Positions 16,188 to 25,950 of a stretch of DNA of 64,000 nt are shown here, one piece after another. The stretch is taken from the NCBI GenBank assembly GCA_029953675.1, contig JAMWBK010000001.1:2145001-2209000 (forward strand). Direction: 5' to 3'. This stretch comes from Rhodosorus marinus. Lineage: Eukaryota > Rhodophyta > Stylonematophyceae > Stylonematales > Stylonemataceae. A program made the position numbers and the translations under genes. Positions within the stretch are counted from its first letter, which is position 1. Every line of letters starts with the position of its first letter. The notes under the pieces are model-generated. The model saw only the letters and a program-made list of their open reading frames with translations, was not told the origin of the DNA and made no database searches.

Positions 16188-18443
16188 ATGTCGAAGTTAG
16201 CCTTCGAAGGGATTCTATCTGGCCCCGTTGCTGGCTATGTCGCTGCATGTAAAGATCTGGGAGGTCTCTTGGAGAAGCAGGCCGGATTTGTCGAGCAAGC
16301 GTTCAAGGAGGAGATGGCTTTTTTGAACAAGGCTTCTGCAATGGCTAAACCCAGCGACGATGAGTTTCAGGCGATGCTCGCTGTGATTGGTGGTGAGATG
16401 GGGAAAGTTGCCTCTGTAACGTCGGAAGCAGCTCCTAGAAGTCCTCTGGAGAACCATTTGACGGCGGTGTCCGAGTCGATCGGAGCTCTGGGCTGGGTAG
16501 CCGTTGACCCGAAACCTGTTCCGTACATAGGAGATATGGAACAGGCTGGTGAGTTCTACCTTTCCAAGATCTTGATGCAGTACAAGAAGACGGAAGAATT
16601 TGGCAAGCATGAACGGTTTGCCAAGTCGCTTCGGCAGCTTTGCGCGGCATTGAAAGCGTACGTGAAGGAGTACCACACAACGAGCCTACAATGGAACGCG
16701 GTGTCACGGAAGACGGTGAGGGGACCGGCATCCACGGTTGTTGAGGAGCAACCTTCGGGAGTTGACGAACTATCGTCTTTTGAGGAGATCATATCCGGAC
16801 CTCTTGCCAGCTATGTCGCTGCGTGTAAAGATCTGGGAGATCTAGTGGAGAAACAGGCCGGATTTGTGTCGGATGTGTTCAAGGAGGAGTTGACTTTTCT
16901 GACCAAGGTCTCTGCAATGGCTAAACCTAGCGACGATGAGTTTCAGGCGATGCTCGCTGTGATTGGTGGTGAGATGGGGAAAGTTGCCTCTGTAACGTCG
17001 GAAGCAGCTCCTAGAAGTCCTCTGGAGAACCATTTGACGGCGGTGTCCGAGTCGATCGGAGCTCTGGGCTGGGTAGCCGTTGACTCGAAACCTGTTCCGT
17101 ACATAGGAGATATGGAACAGGCTGGTGAGTTCTACCTTTCCAAGATCTTGATGCAGTACAAGAAGACGGAAGAATTTGGCAAGCATGAACGGTTTGTCAA
17201 GTCGCTTCGGGAGCTTTGTGCTGCATTGAAAGCCTACGTGAAGGAGTACCACACGACCAGCTTGCAATGGAATACTGCGTCACGGAAGACGGTGAGGGGA
17301 CCGGCATCCACGGTTGTTGAGGAGCAACCTTCGGGAGTTGACGAACTATCGTCTTTTGAGGAGATCATATCCGGACCTCTTGCCAGCTATGTCGCTGCGT
17401 GTAAAGATCTGGGAGATCTAGTGGAGAAACAGGCCGGATTTGTGTCGGATGTGTTCAAGGAGGAGTTGACTTTTCTGACCAAGGTCTCTGCAATGGCTAA
17501 ACCTAGCGACGATGAGTTTCAGGCGATGCTCGCTGTGATTGGTGGTGAGATGGGGACAGTTGCCTCTGTAACGTCGGAAGCAGCTCCTAGAAGTCCTCTG
17601 GAGAACCATTTGACGGCGGTGTCCGAGTCGATCGGAGCTCTGGGCTGGGTAGGCGTTGACTCGAAACCTGTTCCGTACATAGGAGATATGGAACAGGCTG
17701 GTGAGTTCTACCTTTCCAAGATCTTGATGCAGTACAAGAAGACGGAAGAATTTGGCAAGCATGAACGGTTTGTCAAGTCGCTTCGGGAGCTTTGTGCTGC
17801 ATTGAAAGCCTACGTGAAGGAGTACCACACGACCAGCTTGCAATGGAATACTGCGTCACGGAAGACGGTGAAGGGATCAGCATCCGCTGTGGTTGAGGAG
17901 GAATCGTCCGGGACAGATCCACTTTCGTCTTTTGAAGCGGTCTTATCCGGTTCGGTCGAAGAATATAGCAAAGCGGCCAAGGAACTAGGGGGCCTTGTCG
18001 AAGAACAGTCTACCTTCTTCGTCGCCGCACTGAAAGAGGAGTTCAAGCTGTTGCAAAATGCGTCGAAGATGGCCAAGCCCGGTGCGGACGCGTTTCAGGC
18101 AATGTTAACCCCAATTGCGGAAAACATGGGGAAGGTCGGCGAGATCGCTTCTCAGGCTCCACCGCGGGACCCGTTCCAGAATCACCTCAACGCCCTGTCA
18201 GAGTCAGTAGGGGCTCTGGGTTGGGTTGCGGTGGATTCTACGCCGGTCCCCTTCATCGCGGATATGGCAGCTGCTGGTGAGTTCTACATATCCAAACTGC
18301 TGATGGAGTACAAGAAGAAGGATGACTTCGCAAAACATGAGGCGTTTAGCAAGAATTTGAAGGCTGTGTATGCAGATCTGAAGAAGTATGTGAAGAAGTA
18401 TCACACAACACAGCTTTCCTGGAACTATGCTAGTTCCTCCTAA
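16188..18443 (+). CDS. Protein of four tandem CAP N-terminal (helical folded) domains
   Basis: A single exon codes 751 residues, from the ATG at 16188 just after a likely splice acceptor. It is built of four units of exactly 192 codons (576 bp) starting at 16203, 16779, 17355 and 17931. Each unit matches the N-terminal helical folded domain of cyclase-associated protein (CAP/Srv2): the patterns HLTAVSESIGALGWV, GEFYLSKILMQYKK and AYVKEYHTTSLQWN correspond to CAP's ALGWV, AxFYxNRVLxEYK and YIKExHTTGLxW. In known CAPs one such domain precedes a Pro-rich linker, WH2 and a C-terminal beta-helix; all of these are missing. In CAP the domain binds cofilin-decorated actin and speeds filament disassembly. 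A four-fold array would give multivalent binding, which is inference. Units 2 and 3 are almost identical; unit 4 is most diverged. Short acidic Ser/Glu linkers join the units. Confidence 0.87.
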   Translation: MSKLAFEGILSGPVAGYVAACKDLGGLLEKQAGFVEQAFKEEMAFLNKASAMAKPSDDEFQAMLAVIGGEMGKVASVTSEAAPRSPLENHLTAVSESIGALGWVAVDPKPVPYIGDMEQAGEFYLSKILMQYKKTEEFGKHERFAKSLRQLCAALKAYVKEYHTTSLQWNAVSRKTVRGPASTVVEEQPSGVDELSSFEEIISGPLASYVAACKDLGDLVEKQAGFVSDVFKEELTFLTKVSAMAKPSDDEFQAMLAVIGGEMGKVASVTSEAAPRSPLENHLTAVSESIGALGWVAVDSKPVPYIGDMEQAGEFYLSKILMQYKKTEEFGKHERFVKSLRELCAALKAYVKEYHTTSLQWNTASRKTVRGPASTVVEEQPSGVDELSSFEEIISGPLASYVAACKDLGDLVEKQAGFVSDVFKEELTFLTKVSAMAKPSDDEFQAMLAVIGGEMGTVASVTSEAAPRSPLENHLTAVSESIGALGWVGVDSKPVPYIGDMEQAGEFYLSKILMQYKKTEEFGKHERFVKSLRELCAALKAYVKEYHTTSLQWNTASRKTVKGSASAVVEEESSGTDPLSSFEAVLSGSVEEYSKAAKELGGLVEEQSTFFVAALKEEFKLLQNASKMAKPGADAFQAMLTPIAENMGKVGEIASQAPPRDPFQNHLNALSESVGALGWVAVDSTPVPFIADMAAAGEFYISKLLMEYKKKDDFAKHEAFSKNLKAVYADLKKYVKKYHTTQLSWNYASSS
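16203..18443 (+). repeat. 576-bp in-frame tandem repeat, four units
   Basis: Unit starts are 16203, 16779, 17355 and 17931, an invariant 576-bp spacing. Across roughly 500 bp of domain sequence, units 2 and 3 differ at only two bases I could find (near 17556 and 17653), both changing the amino acid. Unit 1 shares long identical blocks with unit 2, including the linker. Confidence 0.95.
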
Positions 18444-19148
18444 GCCCAGTCGGAACAACCCGCTGGCTGAGCGCGCAAGTCGTGCACATAGATTGACTTG
18501 GAGCTACCCTGTCCGTGCTTTGTCAAACTCTGCCGCAAAGCAACGGCCCAGGTTGTTGTTTTTGTTTTGTAAATACGCCAGCTGCGAATTTGCGCTGCGA
18601 GGGTTCTACGGTCAGTTGCCAAACGCTCGAGTTTGGAAACTGCAAGGAGCGACGTCCAATACCCCTTTGATTGAGAATTGAACAACTGGAATGGCTGCTC
18701 AATTTCCCAATCCCAGCCCTTCAACACGGTTGGCTTAGTAACAAATTGGGATGGGGAGCCTGGAAGAGGAAGATCCCGAAGCATGCTAGTCGCTCGTCGA
18801 GTCTGTCATGCAGCATCGCCAAGTGTGAGCCACATCCTTTGGGGGTGCCACCTCCAGCCCAGGAGCGTCGTTACTTCCTGTTCGGCATCAAGAAGTTCTC
18901 CTCTACAATGTCCTTTAGTATAATTTTTGCGAACGAACTCGCTTGCTGCGAAACTGCCCTGAGCGAGCCTGTTCTGAATTTGAGGCGGGACTGGACTGCT
19001 ACAAGGAGACCACTTATTCTCTGAGATGGACTGCTTTCTTTTCTAGCAAGCGCGATGTTCAAGGCTTCTCCTTCTGGGTATGCTCAGATGTGCTTAGGTT
19101 TCCGGTGCTCGTTTCCTAACTGCTGGACTGCCATTTTGGTAGAAACTA
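18444..19148. other. Intergenic between convergent CAP-repeat and oligopeptidase genes
   Basis: Shared 3' flank of two convergent genes. Only short frames without similarity to known proteins. Confidence 0.6.
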
Positions 19149-21450
19149 CTAGGCATCGTAAACCGGCCCGGGAATCGGTTTGATCATCGACGCCTGGGTT
19201 TCAAACTCTTTCACTATCCTTTCCACAGTATCGAGTGACTTATTCCAGAAGGCATCCTCTCCGATATCCTCGTTGAGATGTGCGAGGACGAGCTCCTCTG
19301 TGTCGAGCTTTCCCGTATCTCTTAGCAATGCTTTGTAAGCGTCAAAGAACTTGTCGCCGAGCCTCTCCCTCTGATTGTACACTCCAAGCGCAAGGAGCCA
19401 GCCAAACGTATACGGGAAGTTGTAAAAGCAAACCCCAGTGATGTAGAAATGGAGTTTAGACTGCCAGAAGAAAGGCTGAACTGTCGCGAGTGAATCCTTG
19501 TACTGATCAGTCCACGCCTGCTCCATCAAGCTGCTTAGCTCAGATGGTGTCAGCGACTGCTTCTCCCTCTGTATGTGCAGCTGCTCCTCGAACCTGAACC
19601 GTGCCGGAATATTGAGCAAAAACGCGCTCGCGTTCTCACATGCTGCCCAGAGGATGCGCAGTCTCTCCAGTTCATTGGTCGTCCTGTTCAGAAGCGCGCC
19701 GCTCACGACAGTCTCAAAGAAAATCGATGCCGTCTCGGCAACGTTCATCCCGAGATAAGTCTCTGGTACTGCAAGTTCTCTCATGGTCCAAGAATGGAAG
19801 GCGTGGCCCTACAAAGTAATCGTTGTGTGGAGACGAAAGAACCCGCATTGACAACCGAGTTGTTAGCAGAATCCAGACCGCGTGCATAGTCCTGACATCC
19901 ATGCAAATGCAAGCTAATCCTCTATTTCAAGGGTCTGTTGAATTAGGGTACTGCGTATGGGCAACTTACGAGTTCGTGGGCAAGGGTCAGGACGTGAGCA
20001 GCTCCACCATTGTAGTCACTCAAATACACCTGGGGTACCAGTTGCAAGCAGAACGTTGTGTGAGCTCCAGCTATTAGAGTGCTGGCGCAGCTGGGCATGC
20101 CGGCTAGCGGGAGTCAAACGCTTGCATGGAGAAGCTTACCCTTGGAGTTCTTGACTTTGAAAACTCGGTCTGATATGCACCGGGAACTTTCTGGCTCGCC
20201 TTTCTGGCCTCAATCCACCCATTGTCAGCCATAAGCTGAACGAAATCGCCCATTTCTTGGTCAATGCTGCCGACCGACTCTTTGATAAGTTGCACTGCCT
20301 CCTCGAACGTGTACCGCCCTTCTATTTCTTGGTTTTCGGCAATTTCAGCCGGCAGGGGAGCGAATAGATCCCACGCGTCCAGCTTCTGCTTACCCAACAA
20401 TTTTGCCTTTGTTCGGAGCACTCTCCTGGCCAGTTCAGATCTGTCCTCGACCACTCTAAGCATCGTGTCGAGTGTCTTCTTGGTCATTCTATTCTGATGC
20501 AGCGGCGTATCAAGGAAGTGTAGACCACGTCGTTTGTACATGTCCAGTCTCCATCCGACCATAGAGTTTAGAGCAGCAGCGCACGACTCTTCGTGGACGG
20601 CCCATGAGTCACGAATCCCTTCGAAAGCAGACCTTCGGACGGCCTCAGAGGGATTGTCAAGATACCCTGCAGCAGTTGCCAAACCAACTTTTTCCTTCGA
20701 TCCGTCGGCTAAAGTGATATCACACTTGATCGTGCCAGAAATTGTGGAATACATTGTTCCCCAGGAGGAGTGGCCGTTGACGCTCAAAGTTGTATACAGT
20801 TTCTCCTCCTGAAGGCTGAGCCTGGAATCCCGTAGTTTTCTCTGACGCCGGATGTGGGCGGCCTCCGCTTTGGTTTCATTGTTCGCCGACAGAAACTCAG
20901 AGACCACGTCATCGGCACAACGCATGAGGAACAAATCCTTACTGAGAGTGACTTCACCAAGCCTTGCCGCCACCTCCTGAACCTCCAGGCTCTTCTTCCT
21001 CGCATCGATATTTGACCCATCCACGCTCTTCTCACAGCTCGAGTAAACGCCAACGTTCCTCAGAAGGACCTCTGCCTCGCTCTTAAGCTTTGAGCTTAAC
21101 GTCAGAGCATCCAAGACGCCATTAACCTGACACTCATTTACGCTCAACCCCTCGCAGTTATCCAAATATCCACTTATGGCATTCTCCACGCCCCCGATCT
21201 CCTTCACGAGGTCCCGCACCCTATCCAGATCAGACTTCAGCTCAACACTCTCAAGCGATGGATACTCAGAGCTCAAAACCCATGATGGTCCGCCTTCCAC
21301 TACCCTCTCCGCAAGAACAGAACGACAAGTACCAGCAGCACATCGAGAGTTCCCAGATACACCCCGAACCGTGCTCAAAATAAACCCAATCATGACAACA
21401 CTTCCACTATAGCTCCTTTTCGCCCTTCCAAAGTGGCTACTTGTGAACAT
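19149..21450 (-). CDS. M3-family metallo-oligopeptidase (oligoendopeptidase F / PepF type), three exons
   Basis: This is a zinc oligopeptidase that degrades short peptides. The exons are 20140-21450, 19970-20029 (only 60 bp) and 19149-19808, with donors GTAAGC and GTAAGT, all phase 0; the product has 676 residues. The ATG at 21450 is the first in frame. The leader (MFTSSHFGRAKRSYSG) is basic and hydroxylated, so an organellar location is likely. The helical N-terminal domain occupies roughly residues 60-420. The zinc site HELGH (about residues 455-459) is created by splicing, HEL ending exon 2 and GH starting exon 3. The third ligand lies in NVAETASIFFE about 25 residues on. GAYQTEFSKSRTPR-VYLSDYNG and HAFHSWTMREL are typical of the pepF/M3 subfamily. 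The gene ends ...IPGPVYDA. Confidence 0.93.
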
Positions 21451-22853
21451 ACTTTGCCGACGAAAAAAAGAAAACAACAGCCTTTTCAACCTCAACCTCA
21501 ATGAGACCTACTCAAAGCCAAAATCATAACTCCCTCCCTCCCCTCTCGTTGTCAAGAGGTTTACATGCTCCGCTTTCCTATAGTGAAGATGAGAAGGGAA
21601 GCACAACAGTTTCCAATCCTTCTCTTTGGGACTCCAAATCCTCATTCGACGAAGAAGGAAAACTGAATTGAAGAGACCATGAAGACCAGTGCTCTGTTGT
21701 TTTGCCGTTGTGGTGATGCCTCCTACTCGTGAAAGGTGGACAGAGAAAGATTAGAGATTTTGTCCGGACGGTATCGGCAGTACGGCCGAATGCTAATGAT
21801 TCGCATCAGAAATTGATCCATTCGCAAAGTCGGATTGAGCACCGGCTTCAATGCTGGTCGCAAGCTAGCCAGTTTTATTATGAGTTATACGATTCCACTA
21901 TCCTATGCCAGTCGTGAACTGCATGGTATGCACAGGACAGCCTTTCGTCCTAGCCCTTGATTCTCTCCGTCGCCCGTTGTAGCTTATGCCTGCTGGGACG
22001 GCACGGTAGATCGCGCTCATTGTTTTTTTCTACAACCCACGCCATCAGGGATCATCTGTTGCCAGCTTGCGTCCCAGTCACTCCACTGCCTCATCATCGT
22101 TTTGTCCAGACCATGAGGATGTCATCGTTGAGGGCAGTCGGGTAAGGGATTTTCTTGTGCTTACTAGACAGCAAGCCGTCCTGGGAGCCGGAGCGCGTAT
22201 CTCGTTCGTTGCAACAAAACCAGGCGAAAAAAATGCGCCAGAAATCCGTCCGAGCAGCAAACTCCGAGCCATTAGAGAACGGTCGATGTTCCTTTCGGCC
22301 ACTGTAGATAGCCAATGTTCCTTCAGGTCAATGTAGGATATTCAATGTTGCTTTGGGCCAATTGTAGGATGGCCAATGTTGCTTTGGGCCAATTGTAGGA
22401 TAGCCAATGTTCCTTCAGGTCATTGTAGGATATTCAATGTTCCTTTGGGCCAATTGTAGGACGGCCAATCTTCCTTTGGGCCAATTGTAGGAAGGCCAAT
22501 GTTCCTTTGGGTCAATTGTAGGATGGCCAATGTTCCTTAGGCCAATTGTAGGACGACCAATGTTCCTTCGGGCCAATTTTAGTATGGCCACTGTTCCTTC
22601 GGGCCGTTGTAGGATGTCCGGTGTTTCCATAGCCCATTGAAGACTGGTCAATGTTGATCTGAGGGACAGTATGTGATAGAGCAGCGGTTGGGACGATCAC
22701 TGGTTCACCCAGTCCGTTGCTTGTTGTTGAAACCAACTCAAGGTATCCCAGCGCCGCCTGTTGAGCTTACTTTCACCCCTTGACCATCGATTCATCAAAA
22801 ACCATCCGAGCAGCAGCTTGAAAAAATCCCGGGCTCCTGTTGCGCCTGCTCAT
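21451..22853. other. Intergenic region containing a minisatellite
   Basis: No recognisable coding sequence. The right half is occupied by the 31-bp tandem repeat listed separately. Confidence 0.6.
22305..22655. repeat. Minisatellite, about 31-bp unit, roughly 11 imperfect copies
   Basis: The unit runs GGCCAATGTTCC, TTTGGGCC, AATTGTAGGAT, with substitutions and some shortened copies. Divergence grows toward the right edge, where the units fade out near 22655. Confidence 0.92.
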
Positions 22854-23940
22854 TCAATCCTCTTCCAAAGCCGTCACCAACTCATCCAGGAGCTTCGAGG
22901 AATCTTCGTCATACAAATCGGTCTGACCACTATCCTCTGCACCAATCTGGTTATCAAGTGAATCCACAAACCTCTCAAATTGTAGAGGACCGAGTTCGAC
23001 TGATCCAATTCTGGCGATAAGCACGTACTGGGAAGAATAGGCGAAAACAGTTTATACCTGTTCAGAATAGGGGTTAGGCCCTTCGGAAGGCAGAGCAAGC
23101 CATTGGTGTTCCCAACAAGCGCAATACCTGATCTCCGAAGTAGTAGCTCAAGAACACGTCAAACTGGCCTCTGATATGCACAACGCTACCTTTTTCCTGC
23201 CTGAACGAGAAGGCTGTGAAAGTGACAACAAACTGGTCAGTGCTGAAACGAGTCGTGTATCTAGCTCAACGGAAGAAGAGAGCAATGGCATTGATATCCG
23301 ACGTACTCACTCTCTCGGACGCCTGTTGAGCCGCGAGAATTTTCTGAATAAAGACTTTCGTGTTTACATCTGTGAGCTTCTCATCCCTAGTCCACAGGAA
23401 GAACAGACCCCCCGTTAGCATCCAACAGGTCCTCACCCCCATCCCCCAACACTGAAAAACAAGTTGGCTTTCAGGCCCTACTGAATAGACTGCATGGAGT
23501 CATACGCTGTCATTAAGTAAACATCCACTGTAGTAGGTTCACCACAATCCTCTTTTCGAATCTCCTCGAGAACCAGCGTTCGAAATTTCATCAACAGCCA
23601 CTCAATTTGCTTCTCCTGACTGTTCCTGAAATTGATGCACATAATCGTTCGGGGTCCAGATTGTCCACCGGAACGAGATGAGATCAAACCCATCCTCAAA
23701 CAAAAGAGAGAATGAGAATCACTTTACTTCAGTTCCATTCGCTTGTCAAACCCCAAACAAAACCAGGCCTCTCTCTCTCTCGCTTTGTGAGGACCAAGCT
23801 TTCCCCTTCTTAAGGACAGTCATCGAGATCCTTTTGTGAACATGTGGGGCTCGGGCTCGTCGATAAGTCAGAGGACTTGAGAAGGGGACAAAGCTATAGA
23901 CGGCATTTGCTCTCGTGAAATTCAAGTTGAAGCATCGCAT
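22854..23940 (-). CDS. Unknown protein, five exons (first exon tentative)
   Basis: Four exons fit together firmly: 23482-23694, 23307-23386, 23128-23213 and 22854-23027, with donors GTAGGG, GTACGT and GTATTG and consistent phases. The joined protein reads smoothly over each junction (VDVYLMTAYDSMQSIQ-DEKL, QQASERVT-FSFRQEKGSV, YYFGDQ-YVLIARIGSVEL). The core has at least 183 residues and ends in an acidic tail. A first exon at 23759-23940 would add an F-containing basic leader (MRCFNLNFTRANAV) that fits a plastid transit peptide; it joins in phase but through a weak donor (GTTTGG). I do not recognise the family. The text looks like an alpha/beta globular domain with a possible catalytic-free fold; no metal or nucleotide motif stands out. 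It is divergent from the hAT relic. Confidence 0.65.
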
Positions 23941-24167
23941 AAAGCCCGGCCATCCCCATAAGGACTCGATGGAGTGTCTTTGGGAGAAAGGAGCCTGAGC
24001 CACAACAGGTATTGAGGGGATTGAGTGGGTTCGGTTTGCTGTTGCTGGGATACAAAGGAGAGAAGATGAAGCCGAAGCGGAATTATGGGCGCAAGGACAA
24101 ATATGAACATCATTCTTGGGTTCCGGTGAGGTAGATCAATGCTGCGAACGAAGGAAATTGGAGTGCG

Positions 24168-25140
24168 TTGCGTGAGGGTTCTGTGAGAGCTTCGGGCGGG
24201 AGGAAGAGGAAGAGGAAGAGGAAGGTGACAGGCAGCGGCAGGAGAAGAAGAGGAAAAATTTCCAGTAGTGGAAGATTGACTTTTGTACGGACCTCGTCCA
24301 GAGACGTATCAGGGATCAGCACCTTTGGCAAACTGGATGAGTACAAAGCCGTGCAACCGATGAGATACGAAGACACGCAGACGCTCAAGACGTCTTTGGT
24401 TCAGTTTCCCCTCGGAATCTCATTTGCCATTACTGGTCATCGTTCACGTTCCTACGCTGCCCCTCCGGTGGACTCAGACGTCGAACCAGGGTCCACCAGA
24501 TGCGACGCTTGTTCGGACTACTTCGGCATCAAGGATGTTGTGAAAGTGCGGCTCTTCGATGAGTCGGAGGTCTGGCAGGTCTGGCCAGGAGACAAAGCTA
24601 TAGAGCTTTTCTCCCCCCGAAGGATGGGTCTTCAGATGCGATCGCGGGTTATACAACCCAAATCGAAGATGAAAGCCAGTTCGCGTCCGACAGAGTTGCT
24701 TGCAACAGGACTGAGCTTTCGCCAGATTGCTAGCGCCGCGATAGAGGGGAGATTTTCGCGTGGGGACGTATATAACACCGCGCAGAGTTATGTGCGCGAT
24801 TGTCCTCCAGATGCTGTCGGAACTGCTGGAGTCAAGCTAGGCTTTTTGTTGTGGCTTCAGATGTGTCCCGTGCTGGTTCGAGAGACATGAATTTGAGCGT
24901 CCAGATCCAGTTGGCGCCAGGCGAATCTGGGTGAGACCCTGCATGGCTTTCACGCGCTCTCTATTCCGCTCTTCGAGGGACAGAGCACTGGAGAGTCCCT
25001 GGCAACCGTCGCCGTGGCTGTGGTCGATGCACTAAGCAGCTCATGGCGACTGAAATTCATAGGATCAATGACGGACGGAGCTGCCAACGCTTCTAAGTCA
25101 CTTCAGAGTCTACACTTGTGTTCCTCGATTCAACAGGTTA
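24168..25140 (+). pseudogene. Degenerate hAT-like transposase
   Basis: A 240-codon frame without an ATG at its 5' end runs to 24890 and contains a Cys-x2-Cys pair (RCDACSDYFG) and a region ending LSFRQIASAAIEGRFSRGD. The reading then passes to a second frame at about 24843-24930 (FVVASDVSRAGSRDMNLSVQ) and a third at about 24930-25135 (TLHGFHALSIPLFEGQS, then WRLKFIGSMTDGAAN). That order (a DVS/DxS strand, LHxFxxxxIPLFE, then WRxKxIGxxTDGA) is the catalytic-core pattern of hAT-superfamily transposases. At least two frameshifts break it, and the C-terminal dimerisation region is missing, being replaced by copia sequence. It is probably an inactive remnant. Confidence 0.6.
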
Positions 25141-25204
25141 GTTTCCCTTCTAGGGCCTGCACGTTCATTGTCTCCGTCAACGCGTTTCAGGGCCATGTGT
25201 TGGG

Positions 25205-25480
25205 ATGGCAACTGCATCAGCAACTCTGACACAGTCTTCATGGTGGTAGGAGTCGCTTCGATTGTGCACGTTTGCTGACACCACTCCTCGAAGTGACGCC
25301 CGTTGTTTTGGATTCTCGGCTGGGCTCGGTGTCTGTTGAACTTAGTCGTCTCTAGCGCCTTGGTGAGTATATCCGCAACTTGCTCCTGGGTCGGGATGAA
25401 TAGGTACTAGTAGCTTCCCAGGTCGTGTTGTTGTCGCGCATATTGGTACTTCAGGTCGATGTGCTTCGGTAGTGGTTTTT
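25205..25480 (-). mobile_element. Ty1/copia pol fragment: end of RNase H, minus strand, with internal stop
   Basis: Read on the minus strand it gives KHIDLKYQYARQ, then a TAG stop, then FIPTQEQVADILTKALETTK, the signature end of copia RNase H (KHIDxxYH, then ADxxTKAL). It abuts the oppositely oriented copia fragment at 25470-25480. Confidence 0.8.
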
Positions 25481-25950
25481 CCGGGTCTCTATGGTTCAGA
25501 ACAATCATGGAAAATATTGCACGAGAAGCTGAGGAAATCTACAACACCATGGTTAAAAGCAACAGCTGCAGACCCGTGTGTGTTCGTTAGAGGAACACGT
25601 CTACCTACTCGTATACGTCGACGACTTCTTAATCATCGGAAGACAGCGGGTGGCAGAATCCAAGGAGCAGCTACATACTATGCATCAAGCGGGGCAGAGT
25701 ACATCGCGCTGACACACGGACTTCAGAAAGTACAGTGGGTGAAGAACCTACTAGCAGCGATTGTCGTACCGGCATTACCTACCAAGGCCTTCTCAGACAA
25801 CACTGCCTGTCTCACTTGGTATAGACCCGGAAAAAAACTACCGAAACATATCGACTGCATTATCAATACGCGCGACAATACAACGACCTGGAAATCTACG
25901 ATTTCCTATTCATCCCAACCAGAATTGATGCCAGAGCTGACCTAGTTTCG
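25470..25950 (+). mobile_element. Ty1/copia pol fragment: reverse transcriptase plus RNase H, internally deleted
   Basis: The beginning resembles the copia reverse-transcriptase segment before the catalytic box (GLYGSEQSWKILHEKL, ADPCVFVRG). The catalytic box VYLLVYVDDFLIIG is present but in a shifted frame near 25600. The sequence then jumps at about 25680 directly into RNase H (SSGAEYIALTHGLQKVQW, then DNTACLTWYRPGKKLPKHID). The region between the YVDD box and RNase H is deleted, and the frame breaks again after KHID. Confidence 0.82.

Noticed and set aside
22305-22655. CRISPR-like regular repeats
   Set aside because: 31-bp units with no spacers between them; a minisatellite in a eukaryotic genome.
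24110-24388. Minus-strand frame rich in Leu/Phe, looking like membrane segments
   Set aside because: It is the antisense of a Lys/Arg-coding GGA-rich stretch in the hAT relic.
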